Of a stretch of 29,723 bases of DNA, positions 1-7,292 are shown piece by piece. This DNA is from JBICIG01 sp043101605. GTDB lineage: Bacteria; Planctomycetota; Phycisphaerae; Phycisphaerales; UBA1924. Positions within the stretch are counted from its first letter, which is position 1; each line of letters starts with the position of its first letter. A program made the position numbers and the translations under genes. A model generated the notes under the pieces. It had not been told where the DNA came from, made no database searches, and saw only the letters and a list, made by a program, of their open reading frames with translations. Location of the stretch: assembly GCA_043101605.1 (NCBI GenBank), contig JBICIG010000107.1:1-29723 (forward strand), in the 5' to 3' direction.

Positions 1-235
1 GCGCGTGGTCTCGAGCCCGAGCTGGGCGAGGCGCTGGTCGACCTGCGAGCCCCCGCCGTGGACCACCACGGTCGAGGCGCTCCGGCTCGACCTGGCGATC
101 GCGCCCCAGAGCGTCTTGCACGCCTCGGGTTGCTCGATCGCCAGGTCGAGCCGGAGCGCCTCGACCGTGGTGGTCCACGGCGGGGGCTCGCAGGTCGACC
201 AGCGCCTCGCCCAGCTCGGGCTCGAGACCACGCGC
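1..235. repeat. Terminal inverted repeat (fold-back), left end
   Basis: Bases 1-101 are the perfect reverse complement of 135-235, with a 33-base spacer (102-134), and the repeat starts at the first base of the window. The right arm reads as argB on the + strand. The left arm reads as the same part of argB on the - strand. The - strand of the spacer continues the argB frame upstream with QPEACKTLWGA, which looks like a normal ArgB N-terminal region. The 5-base CGATC at 135-139 is shared at the turn. This is a fold-back chimera rather than a biological element. Confidence 0.9.
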
Positions 236-865
236 GTCCAGGGCCTGCGCGTCACGCCCGAATCGCACATGGGCCCGATCGCCGGCGTCCTCGCGGGCGA
301 GGTCAACGCCTCGCTCGTCGGCGTGCTGCGCGCCGCCGGCGCCGATGCCGTCGGCGCCACCGTCGCCCACGGCGGTCTCCTCGAGACCCGCAAGCTCGCC
401 CACCCGGATTTCGATCTCGGGTGCGTCGGAGAGGTCGTCGGCGGGTCGCCCCGCCTCGCCCAGGCGCTCGCGGGCGCGGGCTTCGTGCCCGTGCTCGCCT
501 CGATCGGGTGCGACGCGCAGGGCAAGCTGCTGAACATCAACGCCGACGACGCCGCCGCGGGCGTCGCGACCGTCCTCGGCGCGCACCGGCTCGTCCTGCT
601 CACCGATGTCGAGGGCGTGCTCGATGCCACCGGAATGCTCGTCGAGGAACTCTGGCACGACAAGGTCGAGGACCTGATCGCGTCGGGCGTGATCGAGGGC
701 GGCATGGCCGTCAAGGCGCGCGCCGGCGTGCGGGCGGCGCTCCAGACCGGGGCCGAGGTCGTCATCGGCGACTGGCGCGAAGCCGAGGGGCTCCTCGCCG
801 GCGCCGGCAGGGGCACCCGTTTCCTCGCGTCAACGCCCGCGGGCGACCGCGCCGGCATCCTCTGA
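137..865 (+). CDS. argB: Acetylglutamate kinase, 5' partial
   Basis: ArgB phosphorylates N-acetyl-L-glutamate with ATP, the second step of arginine synthesis, in the cytoplasm. The readable part begins IARSSRSAS and carries VVVHGGGSQVD (substrate and phosphate loop), the GLRVTPESHM segment, LLTDVEGVLD, and the C-terminal SGVIEGGMAVKARAG typical of the amino-acid kinase fold. About 50 residues of the N-terminus are missing because the contig folds back here. The open frame continues to base 5, but codons before 137 come from the inverted arm and are not ArgB. The genuine upstream residues QPEACKTLWGA can be read on the - strand of 102-133. The stop is TGA at 863. The gene heads an arginine cluster with argF 94 bases downstream. 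Identity is certain; the 5' end is lost. Confidence 0.95.
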   Translation: MARSSRSASTVVVHGGGSQVDQRLAQLGLETTRVQGLRVTPESHMGPIAGVLAGEVNASLVGVLRAAGADAVGATVAHGGLLETRKLAHPDFDLGCVGEVVGGSPRLAQALAGAGFVPVLASIGCDAQGKLLNINADDAAAGVATVLGAHRLVLLTDVEGVLDATGMLVEELWHDKVEDLIASGVIEGGMAVKARAGVRAALQTGAEVVIGDWREAEGLLAGAGRGTRFLASTPAGDRAGIL

Positions 866-891
866 CCCTCCCGCGCTGCCCGAAACCCCGT

Positions 892-921
892 TTCCCCGCA
901 ATCCCCGCCCGACGCGGGGAA
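892..921 (+). terminator. Weak hairpin between argB and argF
   Basis: TTCCCCGC (892-899) pairs with GCGGGGAA (914-921) around a 14-base loop. It is followed by GTTCTTGCTT, a poor T-tract. It could be a weak terminator or attenuator between argB and argF, or chance pairing in GC-rich DNA. Confidence 0.3.
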
Positions 922-959
922 GTTCTTGCTTCCGACCGATCCGACCCGGGAAGATCACC

Positions 960-1958
960 GTGACGATGGCCGCTTCGACCCAGCCAACCCGCCCGCGCCG
1001 GCCCGATGCCGCCCCGATGACGCACCTGCTGGGCATCGCGGAGATCGAGCCCGGCGCGATCGAGGCGATCCTCGATGATGCGCTCGCGGCCAAGGCCCGG
1101 TTCGTCAAGGGTCGCCCCGCGCACGCCCAGCCGCTCGCGGGCAAGAGCGTCACCATGCTCTTCGAGAAGCCCAGCCTGCGCACGCGGATGAGCTTCGAGA
1201 TCGGGCTGACGCGCCTGGGCGCGCAGGTGGTCTACCTCGACCACTCCGCCCAGCGCCTCGGCGAGCGCGAGAGCCTCAAGGACTACGCGAAGAACCTCGA
1301 GCGATGGACCGACGCGATCGTCGCGCGCGTGCACGCCCACGGCGTGCTCGAGGAACTCGCGCGCCACGCGTCGATCCCGGTCGTCAACGCGCTCTCCGAC
1401 GCCGAGCACCCCTGCCAGGCGCTGGCCGACCTGCTGACCATCCGCGAACGCTTCGGCTCGTTCGAGGGCGTCCGCGTGGCGTACTTGGGCGACGGGAACA
1501 ATGTCTGCCACTCGCTCATGCTCGCGTGCGCGAAAGTCGGCGTGTCGTTCACGGCGATCGCGGTGCCCGGGCACGAGCCCGCGTCGCGCTTCGTCGAACT
1601 GGCGCGGAACGCCGCGGCCGCCTCCGGCGCGACCGTCACGATCGCCCACGACCCGGGAGCGGTCGCCGGGCACTCGGTGGTCTACACCGACACCTGGGTG
1701 TCGATGGGCGAGGGGGGCGACGCCGACGCCAAACGCCGCGCCCTCGCGTCGCTGCAGGTGAGCGACGCGGTGATGGCCCGCGCCGCCGAGGGCAGCGCCC
1801 ACCCGCCGATCTTCATGCACTGCCTCCCCGCGCACCGGGGCGAGGAGGTGGCCGATTCGGTCATCGATTCCGAAGCGTCGGCCGTGTACGACCAGGCCGA
1901 GAACCGCATGCACGCACAGAATGCGCTCATGACACGCCTGCTGGCATCCCCGAACTGA
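960..1958 (+). CDS. argF: Ornithine carbamoyltransferase
   Basis: ArgF makes citrulline from ornithine and carbamoyl phosphate. The 332-residue reading shows the family signatures in order: FEKPSLRTRMSFE with the carbamoyl-phosphate loop SLRTR (about 72-76), EHPCQALADLL (HPCQ about 150-153), DTWVSMGEG near 244 (ornithine side), and HCLPAHRGEEV near 287 with the catalytic Cys. The length matches the family. The start is uncertain: GTG at 960 and ATG at 966 follow GGGAAGA (948-954), but ATG at 1017 gives MTHLLGIAEIE, closer to where most family members begin, so the first 19 residues may not be translated. It sits between argB and argG on the same strand. Identity is secure. Confidence 0.96.
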   Translation: MTMAASTQPTRPRRPDAAPMTHLLGIAEIEPGAIEAILDDALAAKARFVKGRPAHAQPLAGKSVTMLFEKPSLRTRMSFEIGLTRLGAQVVYLDHSAQRLGERESLKDYAKNLERWTDAIVARVHAHGVLEELARHASIPVVNALSDAEHPCQALADLLTIRERFGSFEGVRVAYLGDGNNVCHSLMLACAKVGVSFTAIAVPGHEPASRFVELARNAAAASGATVTIAHDPGAVAGHSVVYTDTWVSMGEGGDADAKRRALASLQVSDAVMARAAEGSAHPPIFMHCLPAHRGEEVADSVIDSEASAVYDQAENRMHAQNALMTRLLASPN

Positions 1959-1976
1959 CGCACCCGCAAGTCCCCC

Positions 1977-2013
1977 ACCAGACCCCCACTCAAGACCCCC
2001 ACCCAAGACCCCC
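1977..2013 (+). repeat. C-rich, G-poor tandem repeat before argG
   Basis: Two 13-base units (1988-2000 ACTCAAGACCCCC and 2001-2013 ACCCAAGACCCCC) follow a related shorter unit (ACCAGACCCCC, 1977-1987). The transcript strand here has about four G in 44 bases, unlike the flanking genes. This composition resembles a Rho-utilisation tract, so it could act as a conditional termination point between argF and argG. No strong hairpin is visible in the 83-base gap. Confidence 0.4.
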
Positions 2014-2041
2014 TCGCACCCACGCGAAAGAGAGAGCGTCC

Positions 2042-3361
2042 ATGGCAGAGAAGGTTGTGCTCGCGTACTCCGGCGGGCTGGACACCTCGGCGATCGTCCC
2101 CTGGCTCGTCGAGCAGCTCGGCTGCGAGGTCATCGCGTTCGTCGGCGATGTCGGGCAGGGCGAGGAAGAGCTCGCCGGCATCGAGGAGAAAGCCATCGCC
2201 TCCGGCGCCGCCTCGTGCGAGATCGTCGATCTCAAGCGCGAGTTCGCCGAGAAGTATGTCTTCCCGACCCTCCGCACCGGCGCGATCTATGAAGGACGCT
2301 ACCTGCTGGGCACCTCCATGGCGCGCCCGGTCCTCGCCAAGGCGCAGGTGCTGGTCGCGCGCAAGCACGGCGCCCAGGCCGTCGCGCACGGGTGCACCGG
2401 CAAGGGCAACGACCAGGTCCGCTTCGAGGCGACCTTCGCCGCGTTGGCCCCCGACCTGAAGGTCATCGCCCCGTGGCGCGAGTGGGACCTCCGCTCGCGC
2501 GAGCAGCTCATCGCGTACTGCGAATCCAAGGGCGTGCCCGTCACCAGCACCGTCCGCAAGATCTACTCGCGCGACCGCAACCTCTGGCACATCTCGCACG
2601 AGGGCGGCTCCATCGAGGACCCGTGGTGCGAGCCCCCCGACGACGCGTGGATGCTCACCGTCGACCCCCGACACGCCCCCGACCAGCCCGCCGATGTCAC
2701 CGTCGGCTTCGAGAAGGGCACGCCCGTCTCGGTCAACGGCAAGCAGCTCCCCGGGCACGAACTCATCGAGGCCCTCAACCAGATCGCCGGGGCGCACGGC
2801 GTCGGTCGCGTCGACCTCGTCGAGAACCGCTGCGTCGGCATGAAGAGCCGCGGGCTCTACGAGACGCCCGGCGGCACGGTCCTCTTCGAGGCCCAGCGCG
2901 GGCTCGAAGAACTCGTCCTCGACCGCGAGACACGCTCGTTCCGCGAGGAACTGGGCGTGCGCTTCGCCCGGCTCGTCTACGACGGGCGCTGGTTCACCCC
3001 CCTGCGCAAGTCCATCAGCGCCGCGGCCGACTCCATCGCCGAGCGCCTCACCGGCGAGGTCGTCGTCCGCCTGTTCAAGGGCGGCGCTACCACCATCCAG
3101 CGCAAGAGCCCGTGGAGCCTCTACAGCGAAGATTTCGCGACCTTCGGCGAGGACCAGGTCTACGACCACCGCCACGCCGAGGGATTCATCCGCCTCTTCT
3201 CGCTCCCCGAGCGCGTCGCCGCCCTCAAGGGGTTGCAACTCGTCGAGGACGGGCAGCCCGGCGTCCCCGGCGCGCCCGTCGTCGGCCCGCGCACCGTGGA
3301 CCCCGAGCCCGCGCTCGAGACCGTCGGCGATCCATACATGAAGGAAGGCAACGCCGTCTGA
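2042..3361 (+). CDS. argG: Argininosuccinate synthase
   Basis: ArgG joins citrulline and aspartate using ATP to give argininosuccinate. The protein starts MAEKVVLAYSGGLDTS, with the PP-loop of N-type ATP pyrophosphatases at residues 8-16. It continues with GCTGKGNDQVRFE (citrulline and aspartate site), NRCVGMKSRGLYETPGG and GRWFTPLRKSI. The length is 439 residues, usual for the family. The ATG at 2042 is chosen because the conserved sequence begins there and a purine-rich GAAAGAGAGAG lies just upstream; the frame stays open further 5' but that is only the out-of-frame shadow of argF. Its TGA (3359-3361) overlaps the argH ATG by one base (TGATG), which suggests translational coupling. Confidence 0.98.
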   Translation: MAEKVVLAYSGGLDTSAIVPWLVEQLGCEVIAFVGDVGQGEEELAGIEEKAIASGAASCEIVDLKREFAEKYVFPTLRTGAIYEGRYLLGTSMARPVLAKAQVLVARKHGAQAVAHGCTGKGNDQVRFEATFAALAPDLKVIAPWREWDLRSREQLIAYCESKGVPVTSTVRKIYSRDRNLWHISHEGGSIEDPWCEPPDDAWMLTVDPRHAPDQPADVTVGFEKGTPVSVNGKQLPGHELIEALNQIAGAHGVGRVDLVENRCVGMKSRGLYETPGGTVLFEAQRGLEELVLDRETRSFREELGVRFARLVYDGRWFTPLRKSISAAADSIAERLTGEVVVRLFKGGATTIQRKSPWSLYSEDFATFGEDQVYDHRHAEGFIRLFSLPERVAALKGLQLVEDGQPGVPGAPVVGPRTVDPEPALETVGDPYMKEGNAV

Positions 3362-4860
3362 TGACCGGCCCGAGCGCACATTCCGCAGCCCAAGCCGCAG
3401 CCCGGGCGGGCGCCCAAACCGGCGCCATGTGGGGCGGGCGTTTCGACGCCGCCCCCGACGCGCTGTTCCGCGCCATCAACGACTCGCTGCCGGTCGACTG
3501 GCGCCTCGTGCGCCAGGACATCGCCGGCTCGATCGCGTGGGCGCGCGGGCTCGCGGGCGCCGGCGTCCTTTCACACGAGGACGCGGGCTCGATCATCGAC
3601 GCGCTCTACGACCTCGCCCACCACGCCGACACGGTCCACGCCCCGCCGACCGACTCCGGGGCCGAGGATGTCCACACCTGGGTCGAGATGCAACTCATCG
3701 AGCGCGTCGGCGACCTGGGCAAGAAGCTCCACACCGGCCGCAGCCGCAACGATCAGGTCGCGACCGATCTGCGGCTGTGGACGCGCGACGCGATCGATGC
3801 GCGCTGCGCCGAACTCGCCGCGCTCCGCCACGCCCTGCTCGATCTTGCCGACCGCGAAGCCGCGACGCCCTTTCCCGCGTTCACGCACCTGCAGACCGCC
3901 CAGCCGATCGTCTTCGGGCACTGGGCGCTGGCGTACGAGCGCATGCTCGCGCGCGACGCCGAGCGCCTCGCCGAGGCCCGCGCCAGGGTCAACCGCTGCC
4001 CGCTCGGGTGTGCCGCGCTCGCGGGCACGACCTACCCCGTCGATCGCGACGCCCTCGCGGCCGAACTCGGCTTCGACGGCCCGTGCCTCAACAGCCTCGA
4101 CGCCGTCGCCGATCGCGACTTTGTCTGCGAGACGCTGAGCGTCCTCTCGCTGCTCTCGGTCCATCTCTCGCGCCTCGCCGAGGACCTGATCATCTATGCC
4201 AGCGGGCCCGTTCGGCTCGTCTCGATGGACGACGCGGTCACCAGCGGCTCGTCGCTGATGCCGCAGAAGCGCAACCCCGATGCGCTCGAGCTCATCCGGG
4301 GCTACGCCGGGCGCATCATCGCCGCCGAGCTCTCGCTTCTGGTCACCCTCAAGGCCCAGCCGCTGGCGTACAACAAGGACCTGCAGGAAGACAAGCCCGC
4401 GCTCTTCGGCTCGATGGACGCGATGGCGCTCGTCCTGCCCATCGCCCGGCGCGTGGTCGAGGGGCTCGCGGTCCGCCGCCCGCGCGCGCTCGAACTCGCC
4501 GCCGCCGATCATGCCGACGCGACCGACCTGGCCGATGTCCTCGTCGCCAAGGGGCTCCCTTTCCGCGAAGCGCACGACCGCGTCGGCCGCCTGGTCAAGC
4601 TCGCCGAATCACGCTCCTGCTCGCTGACCGAACTCTCCGACGAGCAGTTGCAGTCGGTCGTGCCGGGGCTGGTGCGCACTGATCTCGGGCCGCTGGCGAT
4701 GGACGCGATGCTCGCGCGGCGCGATGCGCTCGGCGGGACGGCGCCGGCGCGCGTCGCCGAGGCCCTCGCCGCCGCACGCAACCAACTCGCCCGCGAGCAT
4801 CCCGCCCAGCCCGATCATCCGAATCACTCTGAGCATGCCGATCACGGAGGGAGGTCATGA
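3361..4860 (+). CDS. argH: Argininosuccinate lyase
   Basis: ArgH splits argininosuccinate into arginine and fumarate, the last step of the pathway. Visible signatures are MWGGRFD near the N-terminus, HTGRSRNDQVATD, HLQTAQPIVFGHW, and the superfamily loop GSSLMPQKRNPD (about 296-307) with the catalytic serine. The 499-residue product is longer than the usual ~460 because of about 22 Ala-rich residues before MWGGRF and a His- and Asp-rich tail ending HADHGGRS. ATG at 3361 overlaps the argG stop; ATG at 3427 (MWGGRF) is an alternative that would remove the N-terminal extension. The stop overlaps the next gene's ATG by four bases (ATGA). Confidence 0.97.
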   Translation: MTGPSAHSAAQAAARAGAQTGAMWGGRFDAAPDALFRAINDSLPVDWRLVRQDIAGSIAWARGLAGAGVLSHEDAGSIIDALYDLAHHADTVHAPPTDSGAEDVHTWVEMQLIERVGDLGKKLHTGRSRNDQVATDLRLWTRDAIDARCAELAALRHALLDLADREAATPFPAFTHLQTAQPIVFGHWALAYERMLARDAERLAEARARVNRCPLGCAALAGTTYPVDRDALAAELGFDGPCLNSLDAVADRDFVCETLSVLSLLSVHLSRLAEDLIIYASGPVRLVSMDDAVTSGSSLMPQKRNPDALELIRGYAGRIIAAELSLLVTLKAQPLAYNKDLQEDKPALFGSMDAMALVLPIARRVVEGLAVRRPRALELAAADHADATDLADVLVAKGLPFREAHDRVGRLVKLAESRSCSLTELSDEQLQSVVPGLVRTDLGPLAMDAMLARRDALGGTAPARVAEALAAARNQLAREHPAQPDHPNHSEHADHGGRS

Positions 4861-5390
4861 CGATCGACCCCGCCCAGCTTGCCGCGAGCGTGCCCGCCAA
4901 GCCGCTCGAGCTCACGCCTCCGATCAGCGTCCGCGACGCCGGACCGGCCGACGCCGCCCGCATCGCCGATCTCATCGGGCAGTGGGCCGCCGCCGGGCTG
5001 ACCATCCCGCGCTCCGAGCACGACATCCGTCGCGTGGCCGATCACTTCGTCCTCGTCGAGCGCGGCGGGGTGGTCATCGCCTGCGCCGCCCTCGAGAAGC
5101 TCGAGGAAGGCCTCGGCGAGGTCCGATCGGTCGCGGTCGACTCCGAAGCCGTCGGCGTCGGCGCCGGGCGGGCCGCGGTCCACGGGCTCGTCGCCCGCGC
5201 CCGCCGCATCGGGATCGATCGTCTGGTGCTGCTCTCGAAGATCCCCGCGTTCTTCGCCCGCCTCGGTTTCGAGGAACTCACCCCCGAGACCGCCCCCGCG
5301 TCTTATCTGCAGGTCCACCTTCCGGGGATGGGTCGCACCCACCAAGGCCGCTCGATCATGTCGATGCTGGTCCGCCCGACCCAAGATTGA
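4857..5390 (+). CDS. GNAT acetyltransferase, probable N-acetylglutamate synthase (ArgA-like)
   Basis: A 177-residue single-domain GNAT protein. The fold begins at about residue 24 (ISVRDAGPADAARIADLI). It has the FVLVERGGVVIACAALE strands, GEVRSVAVDSEAVGVGAGRAAV as the acetyl-CoA pyrophosphate loop (a variant of R/Q-x-x-G-x-G/A, with the usual Arg replaced), and KIPAFFARLGFEEL near the end. The pattern closely resembles the GNAT half of bacterial N-acetylglutamate synthase, which makes the first pathway intermediate from glutamate and acetyl-CoA. It lacks the kinase-like domain of classical ArgA, like known short forms. Its ATG overlaps the argH stop by four bases, and in some marine bacteria the same two activities are fused as ArgHA. 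Function is inferred from family and position; another small-molecule acetyltransferase is possible. Confidence 0.8.
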   Translation: MTIDPAQLAASVPAKPLELTPPISVRDAGPADAARIADLIGQWAAAGLTIPRSEHDIRRVADHFVLVERGGVVIACAALEKLEEGLGEVRSVAVDSEAVGVGAGRAAVHGLVARARRIGIDRLVLLSKIPAFFARLGFEELTPETAPASYLQVHLPGMGRTHQGRSIMSMLVRPTQD

Positions 5391-5487
5391 GCACCCGGTG
5401 CGGACGCGCTCCCGCCGGGCCGATGGACTTGCCGCCCAACTCCCGCCACCTGCCGACGCGGGCGCCCCGACCCGCCTACTCTCTCAT

Positions 5488-5502
5488 TGAGACTCAGTCT
5501 CA
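5488..5502. promoter_or_regulatory. Fur-box-like 7-1-7 palindrome
   Basis: TGAGACT-C-AGTCTCA is a perfect 7-1-7 inverted repeat, 36 bases before the ATG of the DUF454 gene. Its layout and outer bases match the Fur-family operator form TGA-N4-N-N4-TCA. It is an AT-richer patch in a GC-rich gap. Binding is an inference; no other copy was noticed in the window. Confidence 0.45.
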
Positions 5503-5505
5503 TCC

Positions 5506-5529
5506 GACCCCGACCCCGACCCCGACCCC
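5506..5529 (+). repeat. Hexamer tandem repeat GACCCC x4
   Basis: Four perfect copies of GACCCC lie between the Fur-like palindrome and the GGAG ribosome-binding site (5531-5534) of the DUF454 gene. Such short repeats can change copy number by slippage and would then change spacing in the 5' leader. Confidence 0.6.
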
Positions 5530-5538
5530 CGGAGCCCC

Positions 5539-6159
5539 ATGCCCGCTCGCTCGCTGATCCGCACCGCCCTTTCGCCGCGCTGGCTGCTCGCCGGGCTCGG
5601 CGTGGTTTTCGTGGGGATCGGGGTGCTCGGGGCGTTCGTGCCGGGGCTGCCGACGACGATCTTCCTGATCATCGCCTCTGCGTGCTTCGCTCGGTCCTGC
5701 CCGGTCCTGACCGACAAGCTCATCCGCCGCAACCGACTGTTCGCGCCGGTGCTGCCCTTCCTCGATTCCTCGGTGCCCATGCCGCCCCGCGCCCGCGTTG
5801 CGGCTCTTTCGATGATGTGGGGCGCCGTCGCGATCAGTTGCCTCATGCTCGCGCTGACCACCCCCGCCGCCGCGTGGGCGGTCCCGGTGATCATCGCGTC
5901 GGCGTTGGTCGGCACGGTCTGGATCAACCGCCGCAGCCGACCGATCCCGGCGATGGTCCTCGCCGATTCTCCCCCCCTCGACCCGACCGCGGGCGCCCCG
6001 GCGGGCAAGCCCGCCGCCGATCCGACCGAGAATCGCCTCGTCGAGCCGCGCCCCGCGCGCCGCCCGGCGCGCCACTCCGCCGGCGACGCGAACCGCCCCG
6101 CCCACCGCCACGCCGTCAGCGTGGGCGGTCCCCGCCCGGACGAGTTCCCCTCCAACTAG
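5539..6159 (+). CDS. DUF454 (YbaN-family) inner-membrane protein
   Basis: A 206-residue protein whose first ~130 residues match the DUF454/YbaN family: LAGLGVVFVGIGVLGAFVPG, then LPTTIFLIIASACFARSCP, an RRNRLFAPVLPFL segment, and two more hydrophobic stretches ending WINRRSR. I count about four membrane segments (roughly 15-35, 38-55, 88-105, 110-126). The last ~70 residues are Pro, Ala and Arg rich and look unstructured. The molecular role of the family is not known to me. The start is ATG 5539 with GGAG four bases upstream. It is followed by a hairpin terminator, so it is probably a single-gene unit, and the Fur-like palindrome suggests iron-responsive control. Confidence 0.85.
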   Translation: MPARSLIRTALSPRWLLAGLGVVFVGIGVLGAFVPGLPTTIFLIIASACFARSCPVLTDKLIRRNRLFAPVLPFLDSSVPMPPRARVAALSMMWGAVAISCLMLALTTPAAAWAVPVIIASALVGTVWINRRSRPIPAMVLADSPPLDPTAGAPAGKPAADPTENRLVEPRPARRPARHSAGDANRPAHRHAVSVGGPRPDEFPSN

Positions 6160-6184
6160 ACCAACGCGCTGACCAAGCAAGAAA

Positions 6185-6230
6185 GCCCCGGGCAGCCACG
6201 GCCCGGGGCCCTGTTCTCCGCGCGCGGAGA
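6185..6230 (+). terminator. Tandem hairpins after the DUF454 gene
   Basis: GCCCCGGGC (6185-6193) pairs with GCCCGGGGC (6201-6209) around a 7-base loop. It is preceded by AAGAAA and followed by CCTGTTCT. A second perfect 16-base palindrome, TCTCCGCGCGCGGAGA, lies at 6215-6230. Together they make a likely terminator despite a poor T-tract. The rest of 6160-6470 holds the LuxR promoter and inverted repeats (ATTGAA/TTCAAT at 6263-6282 and CGCGAT/ATCGCG at 6319-6337), and no gene. Confidence 0.6.
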
Positions 6231-6362
6231 GGACGGTTGGCGCGGAGAACGTGCGTGAGGGGATTGAACGCTTCGCTTCAATCGATCGAAGATCCTCCGC
6301 GTCGCGAGCATGACCAAGCGCGATTTCTTATATCGCGATCAGACAACCTGAAGCCAACGGGG

Positions 6363-6440
6363 TTGAGTTGCTCCCCCCGAATCGCTTATAAGGTGACCGG
6401 ATCCGGCGCTCAAGCATTGTTCAACCCACTGAACAGTGGG
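6363..6440 (+). promoter_or_regulatory. Candidate promoter and leader palindromes of the LuxR-cupin unit
   Basis: TTGAGT (6363-6368) and TATAAG (6387-6392) are 18 bases apart and fit a sigma70-type promoter. Downstream lie GTTCA-N6-TGAAC (6419-6434) and the overlapping hairpin CCCACT-GAAC-AGTGGG (6425-6440). These mutually exclusive pairings sit where a regulator of the LuxR gene could act. This is the most AT-rich part of the gap. Prediction only. Confidence 0.45.
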
Positions 6441-6470
6441 GGCCCGCCCCATGGCACGGAGGGATCTCGC

Positions 6471-7274
6471 ATGCCCGACGGCGATCAGCCCAGTGTCGAT
6501 GACATCCGCGGCGTCTTCCGCCTTCTCAACGAATGTCTCGAACTCTGGGCCGATCCCGATGCGTGGCAGCAGCACCTGCTCCTCGGCGTGCGCGGCCTCG
6601 TCGACACGCCCATCGGACAACTCCAGCTCATGCAGCCGACCGAGAATCCCGACCGCCCGCGCATCATCCCCCTCGCATGGTCGGGCGAGAACGAGACCGC
6701 TCGTCGCCTCTACCATGCCTCGACCGAGCCCGAATCGGGCGTCGAACTCCCGGCATTCTCCGGCGTCGCGGCCCCCGCGATCGGCGGGGGCTCGGTCGGC
6801 CTGACGCGGCGCATGGCCGTCCCCGACCACGCGTGGTACGAGAGCCGCTGGTACAAGGAGTTTGTCGAGCCCAGCGGCGTCGACGAGTTCGGCATCGGGA
6901 TGAGCTTCGCGCCCTCGCTCGGGTGCATGCTCATGCTCGGCGGCAACCGCACCGCCGACGCCGATCCAATCCCCCCGGTCACCGCCGCCACGCTCGCCAT
7001 CCTCGCCGAAGAACTCGTCCCCCTGCTCGGCACGCGCCTCGCGCTGGCCGATCAGACCAGCATGTCCGGGCTCTCGCCACGCCAACGCCAGACGCTCGAA
7101 CTCCTGCTTGACGGGCTGAGCGAGAAGCAGGTCGCCGCGGAAATGGGCATCAAGCAGTCCACCGCACACGGGTACATCGTCGAACTCCATCGGCACTTTG
7201 ATGTCAGTTCGCGCGGCGAGCTTCTGAGTTACTTCGTCCGCCGCCGACCCGTGCCGCCTCCCGCCTCCGACTGA
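6471..7274 (+). CDS. LuxR-family transcriptional regulator
   Basis: A 267-residue DNA-binding regulator. The C-terminal HTH is clear: LSPRQRQTLELLLDGLSEKQVAAEMGI followed by KQSTAHGYIVELHRHFDV (about 201-245). The N-terminal 190 residues form a sensor-like region I cannot assign; it has several Trp and Tyr residues (DHAWYESRWYKEFVE) and no receiver aspartate pattern, so phosphorelay control is unlikely. ATG 6471 is chosen because GGAGGG lies seven bases upstream; the frame is open further 5' but that part overlaps the DUF454 gene. A cupin lipoprotein starts 18 bases after the stop, so the two are probably co-transcribed. A second LuxR-type regulator at 11015-11704 has a similar size and HTH but a different sensor half. 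Confidence 0.88.
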   Translation: MPDGDQPSVDDIRGVFRLLNECLELWADPDAWQQHLLLGVRGLVDTPIGQLQLMQPTENPDRPRIIPLAWSGENETARRLYHASTEPESGVELPAFSGVAAPAIGGGSVGLTRRMAVPDHAWYESRWYKEFVEPSGVDEFGIGMSFAPSLGCMLMLGGNRTADADPIPPVTAATLAILAEELVPLLGTRLALADQTSMSGLSPRQRQTLELLLDGLSEKQVAAEMGIKQSTAHGYIVELHRHFDVSSRGELLSYFVRRRPVPPPASD

Positions 7275-7292
7275 ACCCGCAGGAGATCGTTC

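Noticed and set aside
2392..3360. Long + frame continuing upstream of argH, suggesting an ArgG-ArgH fusion
   Set aside because: The frame upstream of 3361 is Arg/Pro-rich shadow of argG. The argH similarity starts after the ATG at 3361, so there is no fusion.
1682..3379. 565-aa open frame on the - strand across argG
   Set aside because: It is the exact antisense of argG and argF, rich in Gly, Asp and Ala with no motif. GC-rich codon use keeps this frame open.
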